A program made the translations under genes and the position numbers. From the NCBI RefSeq assembly GCF_003286085.1, contig NW_020825312.1:5890001-5954000 (forward strand): 64,000 nucleotides of DNA, given 5' to 3'. The DNA comes from Drosophila persimilis. Taxonomy: Eukaryota > Arthropoda > Insecta > Diptera > Drosophilidae. The notes under the pieces were generated by a model. It saw nothing but the letters and a program-made list of their open reading frames with translations, did no database searches and had not been told where the DNA came from. Shown here piece after piece: positions 49,774-63,631 of the stretch. The number at the start of each line of letters is the position of its first letter. Within the stretch, counting starts at the first letter, position 1.

Positions 49774-50041
49774 GTTCTTCCAACTGGTCCAATGTGAGAA
49801 CTCGCCCCCGAACATCATTCCCTCTGGATCATTCCATCGTACCAATAGCAAAGGAGAAGAAGATGAGGAAATGATTCCCGATTGTATAGAGTTTGGCGAA
49901 GGCGCGTCCGCCGAGTCCAATCTACTATTGCTTGGTCTACCGGATGTGTTCCCGGAAGAATCCCTGCATCCATGTTTATGGGTGACGCTGCGGAAGAGAA
50001 AGATGCTCACGATGCATTACACTTTTCTAATTAATTATTAG
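49742..50041 (+). pseudogene. Open frame after the Aladin-like remnant, possible tail
   Basis: A 99-codon open frame in another phase overlaps the end of the WD40-like remnant. It is rich in acidic residues (KGEEDEEMIPDCIEFGEGAS) and has a Leu-rich patch. It is not simple repeat and has coding-like composition, but I could not align it confidently to ALADIN. Either the diverged C-terminus of the same broken gene or unrelated. Confidence 0.25.
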
Positions 50042-51559
50042 CTTTTGTATCACTTTGTTTGGAAATGTACGATTCCTAGTCACAAATGTCACACATTTTT
50101 CTATATTCATCAAAAAAAGCTGCTCGAATCTGGCTATGCCAGAGTCTTCATCTAAGGATTTTAATATAGGTACGTACATATTTTTGATTATAATGGAGTC
50201 GATCAAGGCTATTTTTCTGGTCTTACTTTATGGCTCTGCTTCCCACTAACGAAAGATGCGAAATATCAGCACTCCTCCTTTATTTATCCTTAATTATTTA
50301 TTTATCTTTTCATCTTTATTTTCTAGTTCAATTTCCGTAGGCTTTTCTGCAGATTTACTCTGGCTGTTGAAAATACTCGTGTTTGTCCGGACATACATCT
50401 GTTATAGTACATTACCCTGATAACTGTACCCCAGATTCCCAGATTCGATGATTCGCAGTATCGCAGATTCGCGGTGGCCTTTCCAGTCCCTGTGCCGCTG
50501 GGCCAACATCCAATTGCGCTGGCTGCCATTCAGAAAGAAAACTTTCGAGTGATGTGATTATCCTGTGCTGCATTCGAGCTGCGGCTCCGGGTGCCGTTCA
50601 GGTTGCAGGCCCCCGGAATGGGAGTGGGGATGGAAATGGAAATGGAAGTTCGAACGAGAGTTGGCCGAGACCTGGAAAATGAGGCAAAACAAATGCGATG
50701 AGCAGAACGCAACGGAACGGAGAGCATTCGCCCGGAGCAGCAGTCAAGTGGAGAATTACTGAAATTAATTTTGAAACATGTTAGCAACTTTAATGAGATT
50801 TGCGGTGGCCTCTCTCTTCTCTCTCCACTCGCCACTCACCCAGCACTCTCCAGTCTGCAGATGTATGTGAGAATATCCCTCGCTATCCGAGTGTGCGTGT
50901 ATCCTGTGGCTTTAGTGGGTTAAGCGGCTTATGTTGTTGCTAAGTGGCAAAAGAGCAAACCACCGAATGGTAAAAAGCATAATTAGTTGCATGCAACATC
51001 ATGGCTACTGACACATACACGCACACACACACACACATAGCCATTCATCGCCCAGCCCTCCGAAGGGACTTACCCGGAAACCCATTACGGTTGCCCCTGA
51101 CAAAACTGAAATCAACTGAAAGCTGAAAATGGTTTTACGAGCTTCGCTTTTTTCCCTCAAATTTGGTTCGAGGATACCCTTCCTATAAGTATATATGTAA
51201 GCAAATATTTTATTGATCATAAAATCTGCGATACTTAGTTGTCATATTTGATCGAATCCATGTGGCCTTTATATCCAGTGCTCGACGGGTTCTACAAACA
51301 TCTCACATAACCTTTTTTGAACTCTTGCGGATTTTTTTATGATCCTTCAAAAGATTGTTTTGTTGGTATGGCTACTATCTTGTATTGTAAATTGGATCTC
51401 TATACCAAACTTTTTCATATTTTAATCAGCTTCATTAATCATCTGAATATCTAATGACCTAAATTCGTTCATTGATACTACAAAAATATATTTCTCATAA
51501 GGGGCAAGACCATTAAGCCCTCGCTTCACTCGACAACCAGCCCCCGGCTGACTCGCTCC

Positions 51560-51620
51560 TTGATATTCTTGATATTCATATTCTTGATCAGCATAAAAGT
51601 CGAGTCGGTGTCTTCATATT
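51560..51620 (+). mobile_element. Possible degenerate DINE-1/ISY fragment
   Basis: TCTTGATCAGCATAAAAGTCGAGTCG (described in two blocks, 51582-51594 and 51597-51607) resembles the TCTTGATCAGCATC…GAGTCGAT box of the element at 47117. Nothing else of the element is obvious, so this is a fragment at best. Confidence 0.45.
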
Positions 51621-52129
51621 GTCTCATTTTAAGAAATATCAAACTATTTTTTCGTAAGATTTCATGTCTTATATATAAATGATACATTTATAGGGATACG
51701 TATGTATGTATATCTGAAGACTTTATTTCCAGTTCGATTTTTAGCTTGTTTCTGACTTTAAGTCTAAATCTATTTCAAGAGGAGATCCATGGCACCTGTC
51801 GTCCCGTTCTCTAAGTACTCCTGGTGCTCCGATGTCCCATCTAAGTGATTAACTAAAAGGAATATATGTATGTACTCGTGTGTGCACATATCTATCCATC
51901 TATCGATACAAGCCCAGACCCAGACCCAGACCCAAGCCCAAGCGCCACATCAACCACTCGCTTCAAAGTTTTCCGAGGGGGAGGGAGCCCGAGACCGACC
52001 ACTAGAGTGGAGCAAAGTAAAGTAAAAAGCAAACTGAACGAAGAAAATTGAATTTGTAAAAGGGTGAAGACAGGACGCCCCGGACCAGGGCAGACTGGCC
52101 ACTGCGGCACAACCAATTGCAAACAGTGC

Positions 52130-52220
52130 AAGAGAGGGGGAGAGAGAGGGAGAGGGGCGCTGGGAGAGAGGAGAGAGGAGAGAGGGGAGAGAGAAAGAGC
52201 AAAGCGAAAGAGAAAGAGAT
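52130..52220 (+). repeat. GA-rich tract
   Basis: About 90 nt almost wholly G and A with several GAGAGAG cores, such as GGGAGAGAGAGGGAGAGGGG. It could bind GAGA factor or CLAMP. Whether it is used is unknown. Confidence 0.8.
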
Positions 52221-53337
52221 GGGTAGCAAGTGAATTAGTGGGAAAAACTAAAACTGAAACTAAAAACTCAGCAAGATTAATAGGAACACGTAAAATGTAA
52301 TTATTTTCCTGTACTTGTGCTATTTGTGCCCAGGCACTCGGGCACTCTATACTCCTACAGACACACACACACACACACACTCACACATGAGAGACTCTCG
52401 GATGAAGAGAGTCCTCTGTGTGTGTGTGTGGGAGGGAAAAGCTTCACGCGCCTGGCATGACAACTTTGAGCATTTTTAGCCTGAAACAAGGACTACACAT
52501 GGGGATTCTTGCTCCTGGTGCTGCCTGTCCATGTGTGTGTCTGTGTGTGTGTCCCTCCCGTCTACTTTTCCCCCTATCTATGTGTGGGTGTAAACTGTTT
52601 TGCCCCAAGTAGTTTTCTTGTGTAATTATAATTGCATAATTTATTTATAATATGATTTTCATGCTGTTTTCCCTCGCACACAGAGATCCGTGATGGAGCT
52701 GGAAGCAGCAAGGAGCGCTGAGGCAAGAGGGTGCATTACAAAGGGTGGGGGGGGGTGTTGATGTGGGGCCTGAGGAATTTTGTGGACTGAGCTCTGCAGG
52801 GGGACGGAGATAGTCCAGAATGATGGGAGTCCTCACGGCACAGTTTATTTATGTTTCACCGAATGCATTGGCAAGTACTGTCCAAGGAGGGGACAGCTCC
52901 TGCTCTCCTGCTCTCTCCACTTAGGCCCCCCTCACCATTTACCCCCCTTCCCTCTAACCACACTTCCCTGTGGGGCAGCCATGAATTGCCTAAAGGACCA
53001 ACACACAGAGACCCACACAGTCGAGGCCAAGTCAACCAGCCAAACTGCACTTTGGGCCAAAGTGAAATGTTACCAAACTTCCACAGAAACATAGGGAGAA
53101 AGGAGGAGTGAGGGAGACAGAAGAAGGCACATCGAAACAGACAGAGATAGCGACAGGATACCCCTAGTAGGGGTAGTGGCACTGGCAGTGTCCTGAGAGT
53201 ACGGGCACGGGGTGTACGTGCCAGTGCTCCAAGTTCATTATGTCTGGGCATATAAATTTCACTTGGCCGCAGACCGAAATCGGAGTCAAACGGCTCCGGA
53301 GGCATTTAGGTGTATAATATGTCACGTGGACACAGAA

Positions 53338-53378
<41 letters not shown>

Positions 53379-56300
53379 GGACACTTGATGAAATGTGTGA
53401 GGCCATGGCTTTTCCCAAAAATATGAAAAATAAATAAATATTTTGGTTTCCCGTCATTTTTGGTTGAACGCGACTTTAATGAAGGTTGCACAGATTTCGA
53501 TCCTAAAAAACTTGCAAAGTATTAGATTTCAGGGGAAAACCAACCACTGGAATAATAAGAGTGGCAAATAGATATAGAGAGAGAAAGGACAGAGAGGATT
53601 ACCAGGGAACAGCCTCTATAACTTTCTGTACTATCGTATAAAGCTCATCTCCAAGGACAAACAAATGTAATGTCATCGCATATTCATCACTTTATATTGG
53701 ACCTAAATTAAACAGTAATCGGTTGCTGATTAACGTTTACATATTTTGACATTTTATCTCTACCTGCCGCTCCCGAAATTGGCTAATCTGTCACACCTGG
53801 CGGGATACTGCACAATTGGCCCCGATGACGGATTCAGGGGAGTACACATTCCAGATTTCGAAACAGAAAAGTTACATAACTTGGAATAGTTGGAATATAT
53901 GGTTTCTTTATGGGCGGTAGCCACCGCTGCCCTTCTTCTCGCTGGTCTGGGAATATCCTTCCACTTTGCGCAGCCCTAGGATGTCTGCCAATCGCCATTA
54001 ATCGGATAGCTTACCATGGATCGCAGTCATTTGTCATGCTCACTTCATTCCAAAGAAAAATAGAAATGGCAAACGGGATACATCTCTGCCGAACTTTCGA
54101 TATCCCAATCAAGAAGCAGCCATTTAGCATTCAAGATGCAGCTTTGTAATTAAACTTATTGTCGACAGGTTGTTGCGAGTCCTACCCACAAATAGAAGGG
54201 GCGTCCTGGCGATGTTATTTGATGTAGTATTGATCCGATTGAGTGATCCATTTGGGCAGTGAAATGATTAGAAAGTTTGGAGTGGTCTGCAAAGAGATAC
54301 AATTATAATTCATAATCATTATATCGCACTATCGCCTTCATGGGGTTTCCCATCCCAAAGGTTACATACGAGTATTAATCAACTCTAACATTTCTCGCTC
54401 ATTCCCAAAAACCTTGCCAAGAGCCAACAACAGTGCTTACCAACACTGGCCACGTATTAACAACACAGATAATCATTAAAATACATAGGCAAACTTATTT
54501 GTCGGGATCGTGGACTTTCGGGGGGTCACGAGCACAGGAGCCAAGGAGCCAAGGAGCCCAGGAGCCACGAAGCGTGACAATCCATGCAAATGCACTAAGG
54601 AGAGGAAAAGATATGGCCTTAAGGGTGGTAACAGGTGGGGAGAGGTTTGGCAGGAGGACGAGGACATGGCCTTAAGGGTGGTAACAGGTAATCGTAATTG
54701 AAACAAAAGTTGGAGCCAAAGAAACTGTGGCATACGTTGCGGCGCCTTAAAAACCCATTTCCAACAGTTGACACGTGCCGCATCGTGCCGCGGCCTCGCC
54801 CCTTGCCCCATGCCCCACAGTCTCAACTCCGGCCCAGCCGTCCCCATCCCACTATCCCCGCCCCGCATCCAGTGGCAGTGGCAGTGATCTGGAGATGCCC
54901 CCGTATGAAAATCACGCGACCGCATGCGAAGTAAACAACGTGAAATGAAAGTCATGCGTCGCATTTTAAAATACGCCGTTGTACCCGGGACATGTGCACC
55001 TTGTACATGTCCTCCCTGCCACCCAGCAAAACTCCACACCTCCACAGCTCCACAGCTCCATCCCCACAGTAACAGCACCACAGAACACACACCTCAGTAT
55101 TCAGTCCTCAGCCCACGCACAACACCAGTGTTTTTGGCACAGAGATGCGCATAATATAAAAGACAAATTTTCGTTGATACGGACTGGATAAAGGTACTCG
55201 TTGAAAAAAGTACGAATAGGAATGGAATGGAATAGGAGGGGTATGGACGCCACTTCCAAGTCCTGCTCCAGAATGCTGCATTTGTGAATGCGTCTCATTA
55301 ATTTTATTGTACTCTGCGCCGAGGTAGCCGTACCTCTACCGACCTCAATCCCCTCACAGCAGAGCGCCACTTGCCACTTGCCCCTTGCCTCACTGCATTA
55401 GCATTCGTCACGTCGCATGTTTGGCTGCTGTCGTGCAGCGAAACGGAAATGGCTCCAAAGTACAAAGCAATTTAATAAATGCCGGAATCACGTGAAGGTG
55501 TTAAACAAAACATTTCAAGCCCAAAACAAGAAGAAGAAGTTTAATTGAAATTTCCCCAGCCCCATACGCACCTTAGAAGAGCAACAGGTGTGAACGGGTG
55601 AAAGGGCTCTACGTATAAACAGCAACAGCAATGTTTCCCACAGAAGCCAATCGCATCTTAGTGGTAGCAGGATTACCGTTTTGGTTGCCGCTTTGGCTAC
55701 CCTGAAACCCGAAGCCCTACAAAAGACGTAAAAAAGGAAGGATACCATCCACGATAGTTTTTTAAGCCACTCTTCAACAGAACTCCATAAATATTAAAAA
55801 TAAATACCCTAAACTAAACACCCTACCCTAAGGCTTCAGCTATATAACAAAAAAATAATTAAAATCGAACATGTTTTAGAGAAGAAACTCCTCTGCAATC
55901 GCTTTAGCCAGAACCTAACCGGGCCTCGAATGGCCAAAATTCATGTCTACTCCGAGAAGTTCCATTTAGAGAGAGGGAGAGCTGTTCCGGAGGCGGGCCA
56001 TTGGGACTTTTTCCTTGGTTTTGCTCCTCTTTTGCTCAAAAAATTCCCTACTGCGATAATCGCAGATTTTCCATTTAATCGATGGTCGGGGATGCTTTGT
56101 TTATTCTTTTCCGTGTTCTGCTGGCTTGTAAAAACCGTAATTGGCATTTCACGCTGTATCTCCGCCTCCATTCCCCTTACACCCGACCGCTCTGCTCTGG
56201 CTCTGGCTCTGGCTCTCACTGCCGCCCCTATGTTGCATATTTATTGCACTGACACAATCACACAGTCACACACACATGTGCATGTGCTTTTGTTCAAAGG

Positions 56301-58178
56301 CATTGCCAGCTTTCCAGCGCTAAGAGCTCCATTCGAATGCATTCGACCAGTCGACTGCTGCAAATTGTAGAGAGTCCTGTGAGCCCCGTGTTGCGGGAGG
56401 CTTTTGGCACCACTCTAAATTACGCTTTTGTTCTCTTAAATAACTGTCAATACTATACCCAGTCTCAGACTCAGTATCAGTCCCTCCCTCCCCTGTCTTT
56501 TTTTTCCACTCTCCTGGCGTCCGCATCACCTGTTAATAATGAACGAAGCGTGTCGGTATTAAATGCGAATCTGACCTCAGCTGAGCTCAGCAACAACAGA
56601 CGGCAACGCGGTAACAGCTCCTCTCCCTGTTTCGTCTCTGTTTACAGCCTGGCAGGGGGTATTTTTGATATGGCCAAGTGCCTACCACACATCGAAGGAT
56701 GTACTTGCTAGGCTATAGAATACAGTCCTAGTCAGCATCACCATCATTTAAAGATGGATGGAATGGTGTATTGATGACCTGAACTCAATCATTCGCGCCA
56801 TCATTATGTGTGTAGTCTCTTTCAGCCCTAAAGATATATATGTATGCCCTCGGTATAGTTATCCCTATATCTGTATCCCTCATTGCGAGATTGTGCTCTT
56901 GGATGGTTTACCCTCGTTGATGGATTCTGTTGAGGTGGGGGCGAAAGGGAATGAGGAGAGAGAGGGAATGTTGAGGAGATTTTGAGGAGGACGCGGCTGG
57001 CATCAATTTGTAATTTCAATTAAAAATTTAAACTCCAAATGAGCATTCGCTGGCGTGGACCCGTCTGTTAGCCATTTAACGATAAAATGGATTTTCACTA
57101 TCTTTCCTTCTCTCTCTCATTCTCTCCTTCTCTGGTGCATGCTCCTTCTCTTTCTCTCTGTGGGCCATAATTTGATATAGCGTATGCTCAAAATGGCGGC
57201 CCCGAGGCACTTAATTTGATTTCTTTCTTAAAATGGCTTTTCTATATACACTTCCCCCGGCTCAAGTGGGTGCAAAAGGGGGCAGAGTGTGGGAGTGCGA
57301 CAGGGAGATACCACCTCCATTTTGCAGTTTGCTCGCATCGAATGCGTTCCTGTCCCTTCCATAGCTTCGTTAGAAGGCAAAGGTGAGGAGCAAATTGGAT
57401 TATTGGTGTTCCCCTTACCCTCCCACCCTTCCTCCATATCAGCGTCCTTGGGATTGGATTTACAGGAGTGCAGGAGTTCGATCAAATGGAGGGATAAGCG
57501 TCTCAAATAAGCATGGAATATGGAGTAAAATCGAAGAAGAAACAAACTGAAATATTGGGAGTATTCCATCGACTATTCGCTAGCAGCGAATAATAACATA
57601 CATCTAAGGAAAACGATCACTTCAACGATATAGTATATCTTTATGCATTTCCATTTTCCAGTTTGAAAAGTATTTTGGTAAAAAATTAACTATTTATCGA
57701 ACTTGACTTTATTAACTCATACTAAAATATTAGTCGCTATCTTCATGTTATACTTCCTTAATATTTATTCTCCTTTTGTCTCTCTTTCTCAGCAGTGCCC
57801 TCCATTCCTTCATTTATGGAATAGATTTAGCCATTTAGCGTGGATCTTGAGCACTTTCTGGACATCATTCGGTTGGTTGAGCAAATGTTTTTTTTTTGCC
57901 AGATGCTCAGCTGAATAATCAGCGATTCAAAAGTACCAATAGCTGTATGACATTAGACTTTTAAGCTGGACTAGCTGCAAAGCAGCGAGAGCGAGCAGCG
58001 CTGCGGCAGAGATTATCAATTGTTGCAATTTTCAGAACCATTTTTACTGGCTTGGTGCCTATGTGGCTTGTATAATATTATAGTACAGTGTTTAAAATTT
58101 ATACAAAAATTAAAGAAGAAGGAAAAGTAAACAACAAATGACAAGTATATTAGATTTAAACATATACGGTCTCAGGGA

Positions 58179-58400
58179 ATGTCTCCTCCTGCAGCCGCTC
58201 GTATCATTCGTTCCCAGAAACCCTGGTTCAAGTGGCTGTTCCATGTAATTATGCCAAGAATCCCAAACGTGGGTGAGCTTCTTCAGAAGATTTATAAGCA
58301 AGTTAAAAATACAAAAATTTTCAATTTATCGATGTCTATCGTGCTATCTCTCTCTGTCCTCGCAGTAAATTTATCAAAGTCTAGTGTCATAACAGCTTAA
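58179..58400 (+). CDS. Short hypothetical ORF, 73 aa
   Basis: ATG to TAA with a non-repetitive sequence. It starts MSPPAAARIIRSQKPWFKWL and continues with an amphipathic part (MPRIPNVGELLQKIYKQ). It ends with a hydrophobic segment (about residues 48-66, FNLSMSIVLSLSVLAVNL) that could span a membrane. I recognise no family. Its start context is not strong and no splice or promoter signal supports it. Unlike most frames nearby it is not built from simple repeats, so it is kept as a weak candidate. Confidence 0.22.
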   Translation: MSPPAAARIIRSQKPWFKWLFHVIMPRIPNVGELLQKIYKQVKNTKIFNLSMSIVLSLSVLAVNLSKSSVITA

Positions 58401-58735
58401 AGCCCTGTTTGCTTATCCATAACTGATTCTTTACTATTTTATTTCTGTGTAGTTCTGTTTCCCGGGAGATCCCTTGAATGTTTCCCATTCAAGCCAAGAG
58501 CAATTGAGACTAACAAGAAATTCACCGGGAAGACGGGAGAGACGTTAGGGGAAGAGATGAAAAAAAGAAGTAGTAGATGTTGGGAAAGAATGCGAGGTAG
58601 TGGCTGGAGAGTCTCTTTTCCTGGGGGTCTGGCGCAAAAGGCGGTTGGATTGGGTTGGATGTCCTGACGACGGCTGTTTCTGTTTCCGCTGCCATCCTTC
58701 AGCCCCTCCGATAGACTCGAAAGTGTCAACTTCCG

Positions 58736-58780
<45 letters not shown>

Positions 58781-58786
58781 ACACAC
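58736..58786. repeat. C31 homopolymer followed by CA repeat
   Basis: 31 consecutive C (58736-58766) run directly into about ten CA units. Confidence 0.95.
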
Positions 58787-59067
58787 CCACACGACATTGG
58801 TGTGTGTAGAGGGGAATGCGGTTGGGTATGGAGCATGACGGCTTACATGTATTGTTGTTGGCTAAAAGCATGTCAAATTTGTGCACATCGAGAAAGAGCA
58901 GAGAATCGATGGGGACACAGAGGCACATGCTGATGCTGAGGCTGAAGCTGAGGCTGAGGCTGGCGAATGCCTGCGAGAATGCATGATTGAATGATTGAGA
59001 AATTAAAACACACACACACACACCACAGACAACACACAAATAAAGACAGAGGAAGATATGTATGCGA

Positions 59068-59089
59068 AGAAGAGAGAGAGAGAGAGAGA
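59068..59089 (+). repeat. GA dinucleotide repeat
   Basis: (GA)9-10 run after GCGAAGAA. Confidence 0.9.
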
Positions 59090-61919
59090 AGCCATCAATG
59101 GCGGCAGCTTCGTGAAATTATTCCATTTCACTTTACAACTGAATGCAAATTACATGCTGTAATTTCCTGCAAGAAAGCGAGAAATGAAGCGAAATGAATG
59201 TGGCACACATGCACGCGCACACACGCAGCACATACAGATATACAAATGTACAGATATACTCATACGCAGACAGAGGACACACAGATACTGGCACAGATAC
59301 AGTTGCAGGCAACAAATGTATTTTGCGCCAGGCGGAAATAAAAATAAATTCGAAAAGTTAATATTAAATGTGCCACATTGGAAACATATTGTGCCCGCTG
59401 TCTCCCTCGCTCTCGCTCTCTCTTCATCCCGCTTTCCCTACCACCCACTCTCCGTGCCCTCTACCTCGGCTACCCCCTTCTCTGTCTGTCTCCACAGTAC
59501 GCTCCGTTTGGTCTGGCGCTGATTTTCCACATGCCTAGCAGACAACAAGGCCAGCCTTTGATTCTCGCAAGACCACCCACACAGCCACCCACCCAGTGAA
59601 CGAACCCCAAGCCATTACCCGTCCAAAAACACCAAATACACATGCCCACTCCACCATTATCCCCCCTGGCCATCGTTTTGGCAATGCCCCTGCCTCTCTA
59701 CCCCTCAAGTACACTCCAATACACGCCACGCACATTGAGCCAGAGGCGCCGTCGGGCAGTCAGCCCCAGCCCCTCACAAGCACCTACCATGCAACCACCC
59801 ACTTTTCAGAGCCGTCCTACACGCCACTCTCCCTGCCATAAACAATTGCGCATTTTCAGCACCGTTTGCTTACAGTTTCTTTTCAATTGGTTCTACTGTA
59901 CCTCCGCATTCGGCTTTTTATACTTATTTGTATTTTATATTATTTTTCCATGCGTTTTTCGTATATATATAAATTTCTTTTTTTACCACAGCTTCTTTTA
60001 ATTTTTATTTTGATTTTTTCCTTTTTTCCCCGGCTTTTTTCTTTGCTTCTTCTGTGTTTTTGTGGAAGCGCTTGGCGCATTTTTACATTTTTATAGAGAG
60101 CAATTTTCATTGGATTTTTATTCTTTTTAATTTGCGCGCCATTTTTTGCACTTGCAGTTAATTTTTTTATTGTTATTATTTTCGCTGTCATTGTTGCGAC
60201 CACCCTGCTTCTGACGCCCCCGCCCCGCTCCCACCGCTGCAGTTGGTCAATGGCCGTTCCGCGTTTGATTTTCCGTTTCATTTTTTGTTCCAGCCAACGC
60301 GTAAAATATGCTTAAATATTTTAAATTTAATCACACGCTCCGCTGACTTCGGCAAATACGTCAATGCATATGCAAACAAAATGATGTGGCGCCACTTGTA
60401 GGAGCGAAGCAGAAGGTAGGCTGCCACAGGGGAGCCACCACCCTATTGGGTTTGTTTTGGCTGGTTGAACCACCCCAAACATATGCAGACACGCACCTGA
60501 ATGTTTTTTGTCAAAATTAATTGTTAGTGGAAAACCATTATGAAGACATCTTTCTGCTATTTCCATGTATGGCAAACGAATTAGAAGTAAACTCACGTAA
60601 CTTGTATAGACTGATGCTCCAATAGCTGGACAAATAGACAATTCTGCCCAGATGGGGGGAACTTCATTGTATTTTTGTTTAGGTTGCTTTAAAGTCAAGT
60701 ACCTTTGAAGGGGCCTTCCTTCGACATTCGTGTATCCGTGTGATTTGTTTGTTTCTCTGTCTCTTTCTCTGAAGTCAAGAGCTCAGAGAAGCGGAAAGAG
60801 TGGTCAACGGGGGGTGGTATGGTCTGGTATGGGGGTGGTATGGTACATTGGCCAGGCATGGAAGTGGTTTGGAGAGGGGAAGGACCAATTACCCGCCAAT
60901 TAGGGACGCATTCAATCGCTGCAACATGGTCATTGTGGCCACAATCATAATGATGGCAGGGACACTGCAGGTGTTCCATTCAGAATATTCGGATGATACT
61001 TAGCGACATCTGCTTTAAAGCATATACTAAATTCAATTGGCCTCTTCGATTCGTTTCATCTTGTATTCATCTATCTATTCTACTCGAATGAACTATTGCA
61101 CTTAGTCCCTTTGGATTTAAATACTATCAATTCCCTTTTAAAGGTTTAAACGAAAGATGTCCCTTGCAAAGACTTTGGGTGCTCAGCAATCATTCCAATT
61201 GAAAGCTTAAAAAATGGTTTGATTTTGATAAATTGCATTTCTTTAAGCTTATCGAAAGTGATCCACTTGCATATGTACATACATGTGTACTTTATGTGTG
61301 CAATCCATCTTACATGCATTTCAATCCCTTAATAAAATCATTTAATTGAAATCAGTCATTCCATTTCAATCTGAATAGTTCTCCAGCTGATAATCCATTG
61401 GAGGTAGGACCTGTCCAAGTGCATGCTGCATCCTTCAGTGGCTAAGAAGTTTGCTTTACATTCGAGGCACTTATGCAAACATACCTCAATTCTGAATTCA
61501 TTTCATTTGATTTTATTTAGTCGATGAATAAGTTAGGTAGCATTAACAATGCTTCTCCACAAGGCTGCTGCACCTGCTCCTACCCCACACTGCTCGAATG
61601 CATATCCTTCTTAGCTCTGAGACTCGAAGTGGGTCAGCGGTAATCCTTTCGTCCATTCATATTACATGTGTGCTAATGCCGACCGATTAACGACACCCTG
61701 GCAATCCTAGTCCTAGTAGGACTAGTCCTCGTCCATATCTATGTCCAAGGCCGCAATTCGTGTCCATTTCATGCATTTTTAAGCTCTAAGCAAATCCGAA
61801 AACGACTCGAACGCAATTCTCGGTGCCATTCCCATGCTGAAACTGAAACTGAAGCCTGAAGAGGTTCTTGGGCGGATGAAGGGCTTACCTGTTGGCAGCG
61901 CCAGCGCCAGTGACAGTCC

Positions 61920-61956
61920 GGGTACGGCTACGGGTACGGGTACGGGTACGGGTATT
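61920..61956. repeat. GGGTAC hexamer array
   Basis: Five to six GGGTAC units with one GGCTAC variant. Confidence 0.9.
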
Positions 61957-62342
61957 TGTTTTCGATTCTCCGTGTGGAGTGGTCGGTGGCATAAATGCAT
62001 CTGCAATTAATGTAAATGTAAATGAAAATCAAAACCCGAAACCAAATTCCATTTCCGTTTTAACAAGACACTTAATTACATAAGTGAGGAGTGGGCCGCC
62101 ATATGGGGAGGAGGGGCCAATCGGGGTTAGGTTTATGCGGCATTATAGACACATTTAGTTTGGCATTCATGCATATTGCTCATACGCCACGTGACAGACA
62201 GAGAGAAAGAGGAGGCGGGAAGGCTGGAAGGTTAGGGAGAGGCACAATTGCAGCCCGGAGCACTTAGCCAGCATCTCCATTTCCATCTCCAACGGCTTCG
62301 GCTTTGGCTTTGGCTCTGTCAGGTATTCCGAAATTTGCATCT

Positions 62343-62378
62343 CCATCTGCATTTGCATTTGCATTTGCATTTGCATTT
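62343..62378. repeat. TTTGCA hexamer array
   Basis: ATCTGCATTTGCATTTGCAT and following units, about six copies. Confidence 0.9.
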
Positions 62379-63631
62379 TGCTGCTTGCCAGTTGGCCACG
62401 AGTTCGTAATTAAGTTTCAAGTGCAATTCCAGTTTATCGGCTAACCGAATTCCCAGAGCTCACATAACTATCCATAGCTGTGCATGTGCATGTGCACGTT
62501 AGTATGTCGGGACATCGAGCTATTTAATAGGTAGGAGAGGCAGAGGCCCTATTCCGACTGTGGCATATCCCTCATAAGGATTACACGCGGCATTGGCTCC
62601 TGTCCAGCTGAAATTCGCATCACAGCAGGACACCAAAAGAAAAATCTCCGCTATTCCAATAGATGGTCGCTATATTTCTACTCATTTAAAGAATAGGTTG
62701 CTTCTCCCATCAGGAATACGAATACAACATGCCCCTGTGCTCTGTTTACACCAGGTGTAATAGTCTCAAGCTTCTTTTGTAATGGTGCAAAACTGAAAGA
62801 CATTTGCCATACTTAAAATCGATTTGTAGCTGCTTTTGTGGGCCTGGGCCTGGGCCTAGAAATTAATTGGATGAAATCTATTGATGGCATCAACACCTTT
62901 TTTAATTAATAGTAATTAATCGAATGTCTCTGCATTGTCTTGGCTGTTGATTGTGTTCTTTGGGAGAGGGCTGGCTGGTTCTAGTTCTTTACATCATTTA
63001 TTAATTAACATGCATGGCGATGACTGTTCGTGCTCTGTTCTCCCCATACATCCCCCATCCATGACCCAGCAATGCCGCCCCTAGAATTATTTTTATCGCT
63101 GCCATCTAGCCTGGGCACAAACCTCATGCTCATGAATTTATAGCAAAACCTGTGAAAATTATGGCTGCCTAGCTGAGAAATATTCAAAGAAGTGAAACCA
63201 GAGAAACAATCATTGGTTAAAAGGGAAAGAGAGAGAGAGAGATAGTGCGAGAGAAGAACGCTGAGAGTGTAATAGTAAGAGCATGCCGTTCTCGGACAGG
63301 CCCTTCCTTTTCCATTTTCTTTGTAGGCTAAAGGGATATACTCGTATGTGGGTGGTTGGGACCTCAGGAGCGGGTGCCGTACAATAATAAACAAAGTCAT
63401 GCAAGCAGCATCGGAGGACGGGGAATGTGCAGGCAAGTGTCGGAGAACCAATCGATTTTCAATTAAAGAAGTTACCCCAACTATTCGAGATATCTGCTGT
63501 CTGAGATTTATGGCGTCAAGGGAGAGACATAAATATATAAACCAATCATATTCGTGGATTTAAAGGGACGTTCGTTTGTCAATCGATTGAAGGTAGTTAT
63601 AATCGATTAAGTTCTGCAAATGGAAAGTGCC

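Noticed and set aside
52130-52220. Protein-coding frame through the GA-rich block
   Set aside because: Only Glu/Arg/Gly repeats, a product of the GA tract.
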